A stretch of 32,523 nucleotides of DNA from positions 1 to 32,523 of the forward strand of contig NZIN01000021.1 in assembly GCA_002689905.1 (NCBI GenBank). The letters are read 5' to 3'. This DNA comes from Rickettsiales bacterium. GTDB taxonomy: Bacteria; Pseudomonadota; Alphaproteobacteria; TMED109. Shown here in pieces: positions 22,824-29,700 of this stretch; position 1 is the first letter of the stretch; every line of letters starts with the position of its first letter. The notes beneath the pieces were generated by a model. The model did no database searches. It saw nothing but the letters and a program-made list of their open reading frames with translations, and had not been told where the DNA came from. Both the position numbers and the translations under genes were made by a program.

Positions 22824-23876
22824 ATGCGAGAGTTCTTATTAGACCCCAAAAGAGACCCCGAACAAGAGTACACAATTCATCTATTTGAATTTTGTAATTT
22901 AAGGTGTGCTTTCTGTTGGCAAAATCACGAAGACACAATTGGCATTGACAATGTAATGAATAAACTTCCGTCAGTAGAGAAGTTTATATCAAAAGAGTTA
23001 ATGCAAAAAGTTACCTTTAACATAATGGGTGGCGAAGTCTTTGCACCTGCAATTTATAATAGAAACTTAAACGAGGGTTACAAACTATTTGTAAAAGGCA
23101 TACAAAAAATATGCGACCATTACGATAAGAAATGTGTAATGAATTGGGTATCTAATTTAGTTACTACAGAAGATGGTAATGAGTTAATAAGAGATTTAAT
23201 ATCTTGGTCAAGAGAAGAAGGTATAGAAACAAGACTTACTACAAGTTATGACCCTAGAGGTAGATTTAATAAAAAAGATTTTGAGATATTTAAATCAAAT
23301 GTAGAATATTGGGGAGACGAAGTAACTTGTTTTTCTTGTCTATTGACAAAACCTAATATCAATTATTATTTAAATGAAGGTGATGAATACTTTGATTATC
23401 TGTATAAACAAGGTAAGTATATTTACTTTGATTATTATATGCCAGATGAACACGCAAAGTTTAATATGCCTAGTGATGAATTACTATTAAAGTTTTTTAA
23501 ACATTGTGTTGACAAATATCCAAATGTTCATCCTGTTAGAGATTGGATATTCAACAAAAAGAATTTTGCAAGTTGCAGAGTTTCTAAATTAATATTAGCA
23601 GATGGTACATTATGTCAATGTGGAAATTTAGTACAGAGTGAAAAATCATTAAGTCAATATAAATCTCCAATCAAAAGAAAAGACAATAGTATAATAGAAA
23701 ATTCTTTTTTAGAAAAGTATAATTGTGCTAGTTGTGAATTTTTAGATAGATGTACACTTGGTTGTTTTATGAACCACGATTATAGATATAAGGAGGAGTT
23801 GAATGAGTGTGTCTACAAACTTACGCACAGATATATTGAAGATGTACGACTACAGCGAAACTATATCGCTACCTAA
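22824..23876 (+). CDS. radical SAM/SPASM-like protein 2
   Basis: 350 residues. The cluster motif is C24-N-L-R-C28-A-F-C31, with the SAM-binding G-G-E-V-F at about 69-73. The C-terminal part has S-C-R-V-S-K-L-I-L-A-D-G-T-L-C-Q-C-G-N, then C-A-S-C-E-F-L-D-R-C-T-L-G-C-F-M and a last Cys, as in SPASM/twitch auxiliary-cluster domains. Such enzymes typically act on peptide or protein substrates. TAGGAG gives a good ribosome site eight bases before the ATG. The last 74 bases also encode the start of the next gene in another frame. It differs clearly from the other three radical SAM proteins outside the motifs, so it is not a recent duplicate. Confidence 0.9.
   Translation: MREFLLDPKRDPEQEYTIHLFEFCNLRCAFCWQNHEDTIGIDNVMNKLPSVEKFISKELMQKVTFNIMGGEVFAPAIYNRNLNEGYKLFVKGIQKICDHYDKKCVMNWVSNLVTTEDGNELIRDLISWSREEGIETRLTTSYDPRGRFNKKDFEIFKSNVEYWGDEVTCFSCLLTKPNINYYLNEGDEYFDYLYKQGKYIYFDYYMPDEHAKFNMPSDELLLKFFKHCVDKYPNVHPVRDWIFNKKNFASCRVSKLILADGTLCQCGNLVQSEKSLSQYKSPIKRKDNSIIENSFLEKYNCASCEFLDRCTLGCFMNHDYRYKEELNECVYKLTHRYIEDVRLQRNYIAT
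23790..23796 (+). promoter_or_regulatory. strong ribosome binding site deciding the start at 23803
   Basis: AAGGAGG lies six bases before the ATG at 23803, inside the radical SAM 2 coding sequence. It is close to a perfect Shine-Dalgarno sequence and supports this start despite the 74-base overlap with the upstream gene. Confidence 0.8.
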
Positions 23877-24384
23877 AATCAATACACCTGATAATGTTGA
23901 TGTTGTATTAGATAACATACCAACAAAATATCCTTATCTACCTAGATTGTGTAACAAACAAGGAATAGTATTAGTATGGTGGGGTACAAAAGATACTGAC
24001 CCAGAGATTTACGAAGACGCAATTAATAGTAAAGACGAAGAACAATGGTTAACTTTAAACGATAATAAAAAATTAATAAAAGGTCTTGCAATGGTACACA
24101 CATATGATAATGAAGTAATTGTTAGTTGTATTAAGTATGCAGGATATATGAATAGAAAACCTTGGAAAGAAGTCTTATCATTTCTTGAAAATATATATTC
24201 TACACTAGTAAATTTATATGGCAATCGTAAGATGATAATTCCTTCAGGTTCTTATTTAGAGCATATTCATTTAACAATGAACCAAATGAAAATACAAAGA
24301 CAACCTTACCACTATAAGAATATGAGAAGATATGGTTTTAAGAAACAGGATAATTATTGGGTAAGAAATGGGACCGAAATATAA
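23803..24384 (+). CDS. hypothetical protein, possibly GNAT-acetyltransferase-like
   Basis: 193 residues. It has a strand-rich middle (G-I-V-L-V-W-W-G, then K-G-L-A-M-V-H-T-Y-D-N-E-V-I-V-S-C-I-K-Y-A), a helix W-K-E-V-L-S-F-L-E-N-I-Y, and then M-I-I-P-S-G-S-Y-L-E-H and M-R-R-Y-G-F-K-K-Q-D-N-Y-W-V at the end. The closing R-R-Y-G-F-K-x-x-x-x-Y-W pattern is similar to the last helix and strand of GNAT acetyltransferases, and the overall size fits, but I see no clear acetyl-CoA loop, so this is a weak suggestion. The start is fixed by a near-perfect ribosome site although it overlaps radical SAM 2 by 74 bases. Confidence 0.6.
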   Translation: MSVSTNLRTDILKMYDYSETISLPKINTPDNVDVVLDNIPTKYPYLPRLCNKQGIVLVWWGTKDTDPEIYEDAINSKDEEQWLTLNDNKKLIKGLAMVHTYDNEVIVSCIKYAGYMNRKPWKEVLSFLENIYSTLVNLYGNRKMIIPSGSYLEHIHLTMNQMKIQRQPYHYKNMRRYGFKKQDNYWVRNGTEI

Positions 24385-24493
24385 AAAATATATTTTGTAT
24401 GACAAGAATGGTAAAGTTATTATTATTACAACTGATAAAAAAGTTTACTATTACTATAAGGTAAAATATGGACTTAATAATAAAACCAACTGA
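24368..24493 (+). CDS. possible 41-residue basic peptide between island genes
   Basis: ATG at 24368 overlaps the end of the preceding gene by 17 bases, and TGA at 24491-24493 lies within the start of radical SAM 3. The peptide is very rich in Lys and Tyr (I-L-Y-D-K-N-G-K-V-I-I-I-T-T-D-K-K-V-Y-Y-Y-Y-K) and could form a beta hairpin. There is no convincing ribosome site. It fills an otherwise empty gap of 83 bases in a densely packed region, the only reason to consider it. It may be just open by chance. Confidence 0.3.
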   Translation: MGPKYKKYILYDKNGKVIIITTDKKVYYYYKVKYGLNNKTN

Positions 24494-25562
24494 ATTATGT
24501 AATTTCAAATGTACTTTTTGTTCTAGCACACAATTAACAAATGAAAAAAAGAATTGGTTAAAACACGACCAGATATTTGAGTTTCTAACTAGATTTCCTG
24601 AAACTAAAACTATCATCGTAAATGGTGGTGACCCATTGATGATGGCACCTGATTATTATTGGAAGATTATAAAATGGTTAGACGAGAGAGATTATTCTAC
24701 TTCACTTGCATTAACAACAAACTTATGGCCGTTCTATAAGAAACCTAGTCTATGGGTTGACTTATTTAATAATGATAGAGTAGGTGTTACTACTTCATTT
24801 CAATATGGTGGTGGTAGATTAAAAGGCGACTATACAGAGTTTACAGAAGAAGACTTTTGGAAGTGTTCAAATGCAATGTTAGAGTATTGTAATTATAGAC
24901 CAGATTTTATATCTGTTATTACAAGAGAGAATGAACACAACGCAATTAAAAATGTAGAGTTGGCAAAGTATATGTCAGAAGATGTACAACCACAAGGTAC
25001 TCTTCATAACTTCTGGCGACAAGAAAAAACAGGTGTAGAATGTAAACTAAATTATGCGATGATGAGTGGCGAACAGGAAGAGCCGTTTTTGTTATCGGAT
25101 ATATATTCTTATTATGTAGAAATATATAACAAAGGTTTAGCACCTTGGGAATTTAATACTAGACAAATGATGTTAGCAATAGGTGACCGTGCTACAACTT
25201 GTCCTTTAAGTAGAAAATGTGATGAAGGTATCAGATGTCTACAACCCGATGGTGACTATTATAGTTGTGGTGCTTTTGGTGATGATAAAGATAAGGCAAT
25301 AGATTTTAAAGAAGAAATGTCAGGTAAGTTTTTTACTCCCTTACAAGACGACATAAAATTAAGTACAATGAAAAAGGGTTGTTATACTTGCCCTATGTTT
25401 AATATATGTAATGGTTGCAGAAAGACTATTAAAGATTATAAAGAGGCAGGTGTTGTAGAAAAACATTGTGAAAAAATGAAGACTATAGGTAAATATATTT
25501 TAAGAGCAAATAAAAGTGATTTACAGATGACGCCATATGTAAATGAGGAGGCAACTTGGTAA
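24468..25562 (+). CDS. radical SAM/SPASM protein 3
   Basis: 364 residues. The cluster motif C11-N-F-K-C15-T-F-C18 is followed by V-N-G53-G-D-P56 for SAM binding. The C-terminal Cys set is complete-looking: T-T-C-P-L-S-R-K-C, then I-R-C-L-Q-P-D-G-D-Y-Y-S-C-G-A-F, then G-C-Y-T-C-P-M-F-N-I-C-N-G-C-R-K and a final H-C. This is typical for SPASM proteins with two auxiliary clusters, as in peptide maturases and anaerobic sulfatase maturases. It starts unusually close to the motif, with only ten residues before the first Cys and no leader-binding RRE domain. Its stop overlaps by seven bases the TTG start of an iron oxygenase gene. Confidence 0.92.
   Translation: MDLIIKPTELCNFKCTFCSSTQLTNEKKNWLKHDQIFEFLTRFPETKTIIVNGGDPLMMAPDYYWKIIKWLDERDYSTSLALTTNLWPFYKKPSLWVDLFNNDRVGVTTSFQYGGGRLKGDYTEFTEEDFWKCSNAMLEYCNYRPDFISVITRENEHNAIKNVELAKYMSEDVQPQGTLHNFWRQEKTGVECKLNYAMMSGEQEEPFLLSDIYSYYVEIYNKGLAPWEFNTRQMMLAIGDRATTCPLSRKCDEGIRCLQPDGDYYSCGAFGDDKDKAIDFKEEMSGKFFTPLQDDIKLSTMKKGCYTCPMFNICNGCRKTIKDYKEAGVVEKHCEKMKTIGKYILRANKSDLQMTPYVNEEATW
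25545..25551 (+). promoter_or_regulatory. ribosome binding site supporting a TTG start at 25556
   Basis: GAGGAGG ends four bases before the TTG at 25556, and no ATG in this frame lies near. The strong site makes the rare TTG start credible and keeps the gene coupled to radical SAM 3. Confidence 0.75.
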
Positions 25563-26089
25563 AACATATAGAAAATGTTTTAGTTAACGGTGTATTTCCA
25601 CACAACGATAGAGTGCCGTTTGCATTTTTTGAAGGTATAGAAATACCTTTTAGAAATGTAGGTGAATATGGAGTTGCTGTACATACACCACAATTAGACA
25701 ACGCAATCAAAATATGCCATAATTATTTAGGTGATAAATATATTAAACTGCTGTCTAACAAATATAGTTTATATGGACAACCAGAAATAGTTAATGGTGT
25801 TGACGCACCATCTACTAATTGGCATAATGATTTGAAAGAAGGAGCAAATGTTGCTATATTAATGTATTTTACAAGTGCAAGTACACCAAAGACTGGTGGT
25901 TGTCTAAAAGTAAGAAATGCAGAAACAAAAAGTTTGAGTTGTATGATATACCCAGCGAAAGCAGATTTAGTTATTTTAAATCACAACAAAGTCTGGGAAC
26001 ATAAAGTTGAAGAATTTAAAAGAACCGTAGACGAAACAGGTATCTTTTCAGATGAACGAATAGTAGGATGTTTTGATTTTAATATATGA
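25556..26089 (+). CDS. 2OG-Fe(II) oxygenase-like protein coupled to radical SAM 3
   Basis: 177 residues from a TTG start. Iron-ligand pattern: N-W-H90-N-D92 in the first motif, then a beta strand A-I-L-M-Y-F-T and G-G-C-L-K-V-R, then A-D-L-V-I-L-N-H-N-K-V-W-E-H149-K-V as distal ligand, with R168 in D-E-R-I-V-G-C-F-D-F for 2-oxoglutarate. This is the layout of prolyl-4-hydroxylase-like oxygenases, which are numerous in T4-like marine phages. Placement between two radical SAM genes, with overlaps on both sides (7 and 4 bases), suggests a joint pathway, perhaps on the same protein substrate. Substrate unknown. Confidence 0.82.
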   Translation: MVKHIENVLVNGVFPHNDRVPFAFFEGIEIPFRNVGEYGVAVHTPQLDNAIKICHNYLGDKYIKLLSNKYSLYGQPEIVNGVDAPSTNWHNDLKEGANVAILMYFTSASTPKTGGCLKVRNAETKSLSCMIYPAKADLVILNHNKVWEHKVEEFKRTVDETGIFSDERIVGCFDFNI

Positions 26090-26655
26090 AAAATAAGTTA
26101 TTTCCAAATGGCAGAATACACGCCTCTGAAGAACAAGATTTAGATTACTCAAATGGGTACCTTGCATTATCAGTAAGTCCGTTTGATAAAAATTTTGATA
26201 AAGAAGTTGAGAAAGGTGTATTATCTCATTGCCACGAATTTATAAGAAAAGGTTTTTTACCTATATCAAGTTGTGAAGGACATTTCACAAAGAAACATTA
26301 TATGCCATTTTATATTATGATTGCAATTGGTGGTAAAAATAGATTAGATAGAATAAATGATATAATTAATAAGACAAGTAAAATACCTGGCATACATTAT
26401 AAGATTGCTGAACAACAAGCAAATGTAAAAGGTGATATAAGAGTTAATTATAGTTTAGAAAAAGAACAAGAGTATGCTGAATTAAATAGATTGTTTATGA
26501 GAAATCATCAAGAGTATACTTATCTCTGGATAGGTTTATTTAAAGATGATAGAAATTGGAAACAAAATTTTGTAAGAAGAATAATGTTTAATAAATGTAA
26601 GAAGATGTTACTAAAAAGTATTGAGGAATTTGATTATGACGCTGCCGAAGATTAA
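26086..26655 (+). CDS. hypothetical protein with S-S-C-E-G-H motif
   Basis: 189 residues. The first part has G-Y-L-A-L-S-V-S-P-F-D and a helix with H48-C-H50-E-F-I. It is followed by G-F-L-P-I-S-S-C63-E-G-H66-F-T-K-K-H and a strand M-P-F-Y-I-M-I-A-I-G; the rest is helical and basic. The S-S-C-E-G-H motif with nearby His residues looks like an active or metal-binding site, and a vaguely similar S-S-C-x-G pattern occurs in TYW3-type proteins, but I cannot assign a family. Its ATG overlaps the previous stop as ATGA, and it runs 20 bases into radical SAM 4. Confidence 0.62.
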   Translation: MKNKLFPNGRIHASEEQDLDYSNGYLALSVSPFDKNFDKEVEKGVLSHCHEFIRKGFLPISSCEGHFTKKHYMPFYIMIAIGGKNRLDRINDIINKTSKIPGIHYKIAEQQANVKGDIRVNYSLEKEQEYAELNRLFMRNHQEYTYLWIGLFKDDRNWKQNFVRRIMFNKCKKMLLKSIEEFDYDAAED

Positions 26656-27589
26656 CCTATCAATTAATCCATCGTATCATTGTAACTTTAGATGTCATTG
26701 GTGTTATCTTACACCTGAACAACTAGGTGATACAAAAACTATAGACCATATAAGACTAAATGACTTATTGGCTGAAGTTGCTACACATAGAGAAATAAAT
26801 CATATTGATTTGTATGGTGGTGAGATAGGTATATTAAAGAAAGACAAATTACAAGCAATAACTAATACAATAAAATTTTATTATAAAGATAAGATAAACA
26901 TAAACACAAATTTATCTGTATTAAGAGAAGAGTTTTTTAATCCTGAATATTATTTAAGTGTATCTTGGGATTTAACTACTAGACAAGATTATCGTTTAGT
27001 AAGAGAGAATATGGCAAAGTTGCCTGTAGACTTTTCAGTACTATGTCTTGCAACTAGAGAAGTAATGGCACATAGTGGTGAACACTTTTGGACTATGATG
27101 AATAGAATAAAATTTGAGAATAGTCATATGCAAAGTGTTGAGATAAAACCATATAGTAGTAATCAAGCAAATGACCTTAAAGTAAAGGATTCAGAATATG
27201 AAGATTATATTTTAAAATTACTACAAGATGAAGACGCAACTAAACGAGGTGACTATCAATTTGTAAATAGAGACTTAATTAAAGAAAGTCTAAACGGACA
27301 AAACAACGCATACAGCGATGACCATTTATATATTACGCCAAATGGTAAACTTGCTGTGTTAGATTTTGACGAAGACGATAAAGAATTCTTTTTAGAGTTA
27401 GATAGTTTCGCAGATTATGAAGTATGGTGTCAAAAAGAAAAAGAAAAGAATATATCTGATATATGTCGTAAGTGTGAATATCTTGGTAGATGTTTAACTG
27501 AACATTACAGATATGTAAAAGATTTAACTGACGGCTGCAATGGGTATAGGTATCTGTTAGATACTTTTAAAATGAGATATGGCAAATAG
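26636..27589 (+). CDS. radical SAM protein 4 with short Cys-rich C-terminus
   Basis: 317 residues from the ATG at 26636, which is eight bases after GAGGA; an in-frame TTG at 26621 is less likely. The core motif is C16-N-F-R-C20-H-W-C23, and G-G-E-I-G lies at about 61-65. The C-terminus has a shorter set than the others (I-C-R-K-C-E-Y-L-G-R-C-L and a later D-G-C), suggesting a twitch or reduced SPASM domain with one auxiliary cluster. Between them is a region with P-N-G-K-L-A-V-L-D-F-D-E-D-D-K. It overlaps genes on both sides (20 and 11 bases). Peptide or protein modification is the family expectation. Confidence 0.88.
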   Translation: MTLPKINLSINPSYHCNFRCHWCYLTPEQLGDTKTIDHIRLNDLLAEVATHREINHIDLYGGEIGILKKDKLQAITNTIKFYYKDKININTNLSVLREEFFNPEYYLSVSWDLTTRQDYRLVRENMAKLPVDFSVLCLATREVMAHSGEHFWTMMNRIKFENSHMQSVEIKPYSSNQANDLKVKDSEYEDYILKLLQDEDATKRGDYQFVNRDLIKESLNGQNNAYSDDHLYITPNGKLAVLDFDEDDKEFFLELDSFADYEVWCQKEKEKNISDICRKCEYLGRCLTEHYRYVKDLTDGCNGYRYLLDTFKMRYGK

Positions 27590-28373
27590 AGCATTTTGTA
27601 TTGGTAACGGAAAAAGTAGAAGAGGTTTTAATCTAAATAAGTTAAAACCTAGAGGCACAATATTAGGTTGCAATAATTTATATAAAGATTTTGCACCAGA
27701 TGTATTAGTTGCAATTGACCACCCTATTATGCACAACATATATCAAAGTGGTTATTGTTATAATGCAAGATGTTATTTCAGAAGTTGGTCTACTATACCT
27801 GGTGAGAATTTTGAACAATTGATATTAAGTATGTTTCCTGAATATAGACATTTAAGAGCAATACGACAATCAGGTAAACTAATTGAGAACGGCAGACAAG
27901 GTGCAAAAGAATTTGTATTACACGGATACAACGATAAACAAACAAATGAAAATTTAGTATCTGTATCTTGGGTAACAAGTGATAAGGTTTTGAATATTAC
28001 AGATTTAATAAGAGAACCTGAACAAGAACATTGGTCGGCAGGACCTATGAGTGGTTATGTTGCTTGTAATACGATAGACGAAATGAAAGAAATTTATCTA
28101 ATAGGTCACGACTTGTATAGTATGGATAATAAATTTAATAACATCTATGCTGGTCAACCTTATTATAAATCTGATACTCATCCGTCTAACTATTATATTC
28201 AACAATGGATATATCAATGGAAGAAGTTATTTAAGTGGTATCATCATATTAAGTTTTATAAAGTGAATAGAAAGAATATGTTAAATGTCAATATTCCTGA
28301 ATGGAATGATTGCAAGAATTTGGAGTATATAAGTTATGAAAGAATGGAAAGTCAAACAAGAAATTTACCATAG
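27579..28373 (+). CDS. DUF115/MptE-like Rossmann-fold protein, possible glycosyltransferase
   Basis: 264 residues. The N-terminus A-F-C-I-G-N-G-K-S-R-R-G-F-N-L-N-K-L is a typical nucleotide-binding G-N-G-x-S-R loop (about 5-18). It is followed by G-T-I-L-G-C-N-N-L-Y-K-D-F-A-P-D-V-L-V-A-I-D-H-P (about 26-49) and S-G-Y-V-A-C-N near 158-164, then I-Y-L-I-G-H-D-L-Y-S. This is the signature of the DUF115/6-hydroxymethylpterin-pyrophosphokinase-like family, common in marine phages and in flagellin-glycosylation loci (Maf proteins). A sugar-transfer role on a virion protein would fit the context but is inferred. ATG overlaps radical SAM 4 by 11 bases. Confidence 0.75.
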   Translation: MANRAFCIGNGKSRRGFNLNKLKPRGTILGCNNLYKDFAPDVLVAIDHPIMHNIYQSGYCYNARCYFRSWSTIPGENFEQLILSMFPEYRHLRAIRQSGKLIENGRQGAKEFVLHGYNDKQTNENLVSVSWVTSDKVLNITDLIREPEQEHWSAGPMSGYVACNTIDEMKEIYLIGHDLYSMDNKFNNIYAGQPYYKSDTHPSNYYIQQWIYQWKKLFKWYHHIKFYKVNRKNMLNVNIPEWNDCKNLEYISYERMESQTRNLP

Positions 28374-28770
28374 ATTGAATCCGACACACTCGGATACTTT
28401 ATATGATAAAGAAATATCTCTTATATGGGATAAGAAAGATATTATAGATTGGGCGATTAGACATTGGAACGAAAAAGTTGATAAGTTTATATACCCAGCG
28501 AAAAGTTATTGTGTAGCGATATGTTATGCAAAATGGATAGAGAGAGATTATGGAGATAAGTTTTATGACTTATTAAATGATGAGGCGTTATTGTATAGCA
28601 ATGACCCATACTTTGAAACATATAATAAAAGTAAAGAAATATATGACCCTATTATTAAAGCATTCCCAGATAGTGAAATGAAAGGAATGATACCAGATAT
28701 TAGAGGTTATTATGATAAAGAAATAAAGTATGATACTGGAATCAGTATAAATAGTAATATAAGGAGATAA
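28336..28770 (+). CDS. conserved-type hypothetical phage protein
   Basis: 144 residues with D-I-I-D-W-A-I-R-H-W-N-E-K-V, then Y-C-V-A-I-C-Y-A-K-W-I-E-R-D-Y-G, N-D-P-Y-F-E-T-Y-N-K-S-K-E-I-Y-D and the end I-P-D-I-R-G-Y-Y-D-K-E. The D-P-Y-F...Y...I-Y-D and P-D-I-R-G-Y-Y patterns remind me of a hypothetical protein found in T4-like cyanophages. It is aromatic and charged, has no signal peptide, and no catalytic site is obvious. The start lies 38 bases inside the DUF115-like gene, with GGAG about ten bases upstream. It closes the accessory island before small structural genes. Confidence 0.62.
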   Translation: MKEWKVKQEIYHRLNPTHSDTLYDKEISLIWDKKDIIDWAIRHWNEKVDKFIYPAKSYCVAICYAKWIERDYGDKFYDLLNDEALLYSNDPYFETYNKSKEIYDPIIKAFPDSEMKGMIPDIRGYYDKEIKYDTGISINSNIRR

Positions 28771-28773
28771 ATT

Positions 28774-29013
28774 ATGGCTATTAAGATAAATGGTAAAGAG
28801 TACGATGAGAACACTTTTGACGATAAGACTAAAAATTATGTAATTGCGAGACAAGAGTTGGTTCAAAATCGTGCAAGGTTAGAAGTTGAGGCGGAAAAGA
28901 TTAATGTATTGATAAATTATTACAATGCTAAAATCTGCGACTTTTTGGGAATAGACCCAAATGTCAAAGCTCCAGAGACTACCGAAGAAGTTAAAACAGA
29001 AAAAACGGAATAG
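28774..29013 (+). CDS. small helical protein, DUF6447-like pattern
   Basis: 79 residues: I-K-I-N-G-K-E-Y-D-E-N-T-F-D-D-K-T-K-N at the start, a long charged helix (about 22-58) with V-L-I-N-Y-Y-N-A-K-I, and an acidic Glu/Thr/Lys tail. The I-x-I-N-G-K-x-Y start followed by one helix is the layout of small proteins of unknown function frequent in T4-like phages (DUF6447-like). AAGGAGA ribosome site. It sits between the island and structural genes, so a role in fibre assembly is possible but not shown. Confidence 0.68.
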   Translation: MAIKINGKEYDENTFDDKTKNYVIARQELVQNRARLEVEAEKINVLINYYNAKICDFLGIDPNVKAPETTEEVKTEKTE

Positions 29014-29016
29014 AAA

Positions 29017-29358
29017 ATGGCGGCGATTGCTAATTTAAGGATAGACCAGGGAACAACATTCTCTAGTAATGTAACTCTTGCAGGAAATGAAGGCGCTATG
29101 TTTGACCTTACAGGTCATACAGCGGCTGCTAAGATGGCAAAAGGGTACGAAAGTACTAAAACACGAACAACTATCACAACTGCGATTGCTAACCCTACAA
29201 CAGGTATTATTACACTTTCACTAACTGCGGCTCAGACAAGTGCCCTTGACGCACCTGCGAGATATGTTTATGATGTAGAGGTCACTAGAACCTCTGACGG
29301 AATGATTACAAGAGTTATTGAAGGCATAATAACTATACGCCCAAATGTTACTATTTAA
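29017..29358 (+). CDS. small beta-rich structural protein, BppU-N-like
   Basis: 113 residues: L-R-I-D-Q-G-T-T-F-S-S-N-V-T-L, F-D-L-T-G-H-T-A-A-A-K-M-A-K, T-G-I-I-T-L-S-L-T-A-A-Q-T-S-A-L and R-Y-V-Y-D-V-E-V-T-R, ending V-I-E-G-I-I-T-I-R-P. This beta-sandwich pattern (D-L-T-G-x-T-x...; L-x-A-G/A-x-Y-x-Y-D-V) is the one of the BppU N-terminal type domain found in baseplate and fibre-adaptor proteins. It is common in T4-like marine phages near fibre genes. Three bases after the previous stop. Confidence 0.75.
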   Translation: MAAIANLRIDQGTTFSSNVTLAGNEGAMFDLTGHTAAAKMAKGYESTKTRTTITTAIANPTTGIITLSLTAAQTSALDAPARYVYDVEVTRTSDGMITRVIEGIITIRPNVTI

Positions 29359-29397
29359 ATTTTTCTAAATACTAGTAAGTTTTGAAGACCCTTCGGT

Positions 29398-29405
29398 TAT
29401 AAATA
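29398..29405 (+). promoter_or_regulatory. T4-type late promoter
   Basis: Exact TATAAATA in the 71-base gap between 29358 and 29430, with AAGGGAG as ribosome site before the GTG start. It opens the last fibre block. No clear terminator was found in this gap. Confidence 0.8.
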
Positions 29406-29429
29406 TTAACAATTAAGGGAGAAAACCAA

Positions 29430-29687
29430 GTGGCGCAAATTAAAGCAAGAATAGATAGTACAATATCCAGACCGCAACAAGTATCAGTTACTATGCCTGC
29501 TGGGGCTCAGTCTCAAACGGCTGTAACCAATTCTACTTTAAAGTTGAGATTACTGGCAGATGTAGACGCTGGTACCTTGGCTGATGGTTCTATGATACAA
29601 TACTCGTCAACAAGTGATAAGTTTGTTGTGAGAGACGAGATATCTACTACCACAGGTTCAATAACACTAAACGGCGGAAGTTTTTAA
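29430..29687 (+). CDS. small structural-type protein (GTG start)
   Basis: 85 residues from GTG at 29430, placed right after an AAGGGAG site. Composition is Ser/Thr/Ala-rich with short strands (Q-V-S-V-T-M-P-A-G-A, L-R-L-L-A-D-V-D-A-G-T-L-A-D-G-S-M-I-Q-Y). The segment D-G-S-M-I-Q-Y-x-S-x-x-D-K-F-V-V-R resembles the tip modules of T4-like marine phage fibre proteins. There are no Cys. First gene after a late promoter and 13 bases before a large fibre-like gene, so probably a virion or fibre-assembly component. Exact role unknown. Confidence 0.65.
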   Translation: MAQIKARIDSTISRPQQVSVTMPAGAQSQTAVTNSTLKLRLLADVDAGTLADGSMIQYSSTSDKFVVRDEISTTTGSITLNGGSF

Positions 29688-29700
29688 AGGGTAAAGCACT

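Noticed and set aside
26086..26655. TYW3-like tRNA-modification enzyme
   Set aside because: Only a short S-S-C-x-G resemblance is present; the rest of the sequence does not follow that family.
19008..27589. Radical SAM genes as QueE (7-deazaguanine DNA modification)
   Set aside because: QueE is shorter, has no Cys-rich C-terminus, and usually sits with queC, queD or folE. None of these is visible, and all four proteins here have extra C-terminal Cys.
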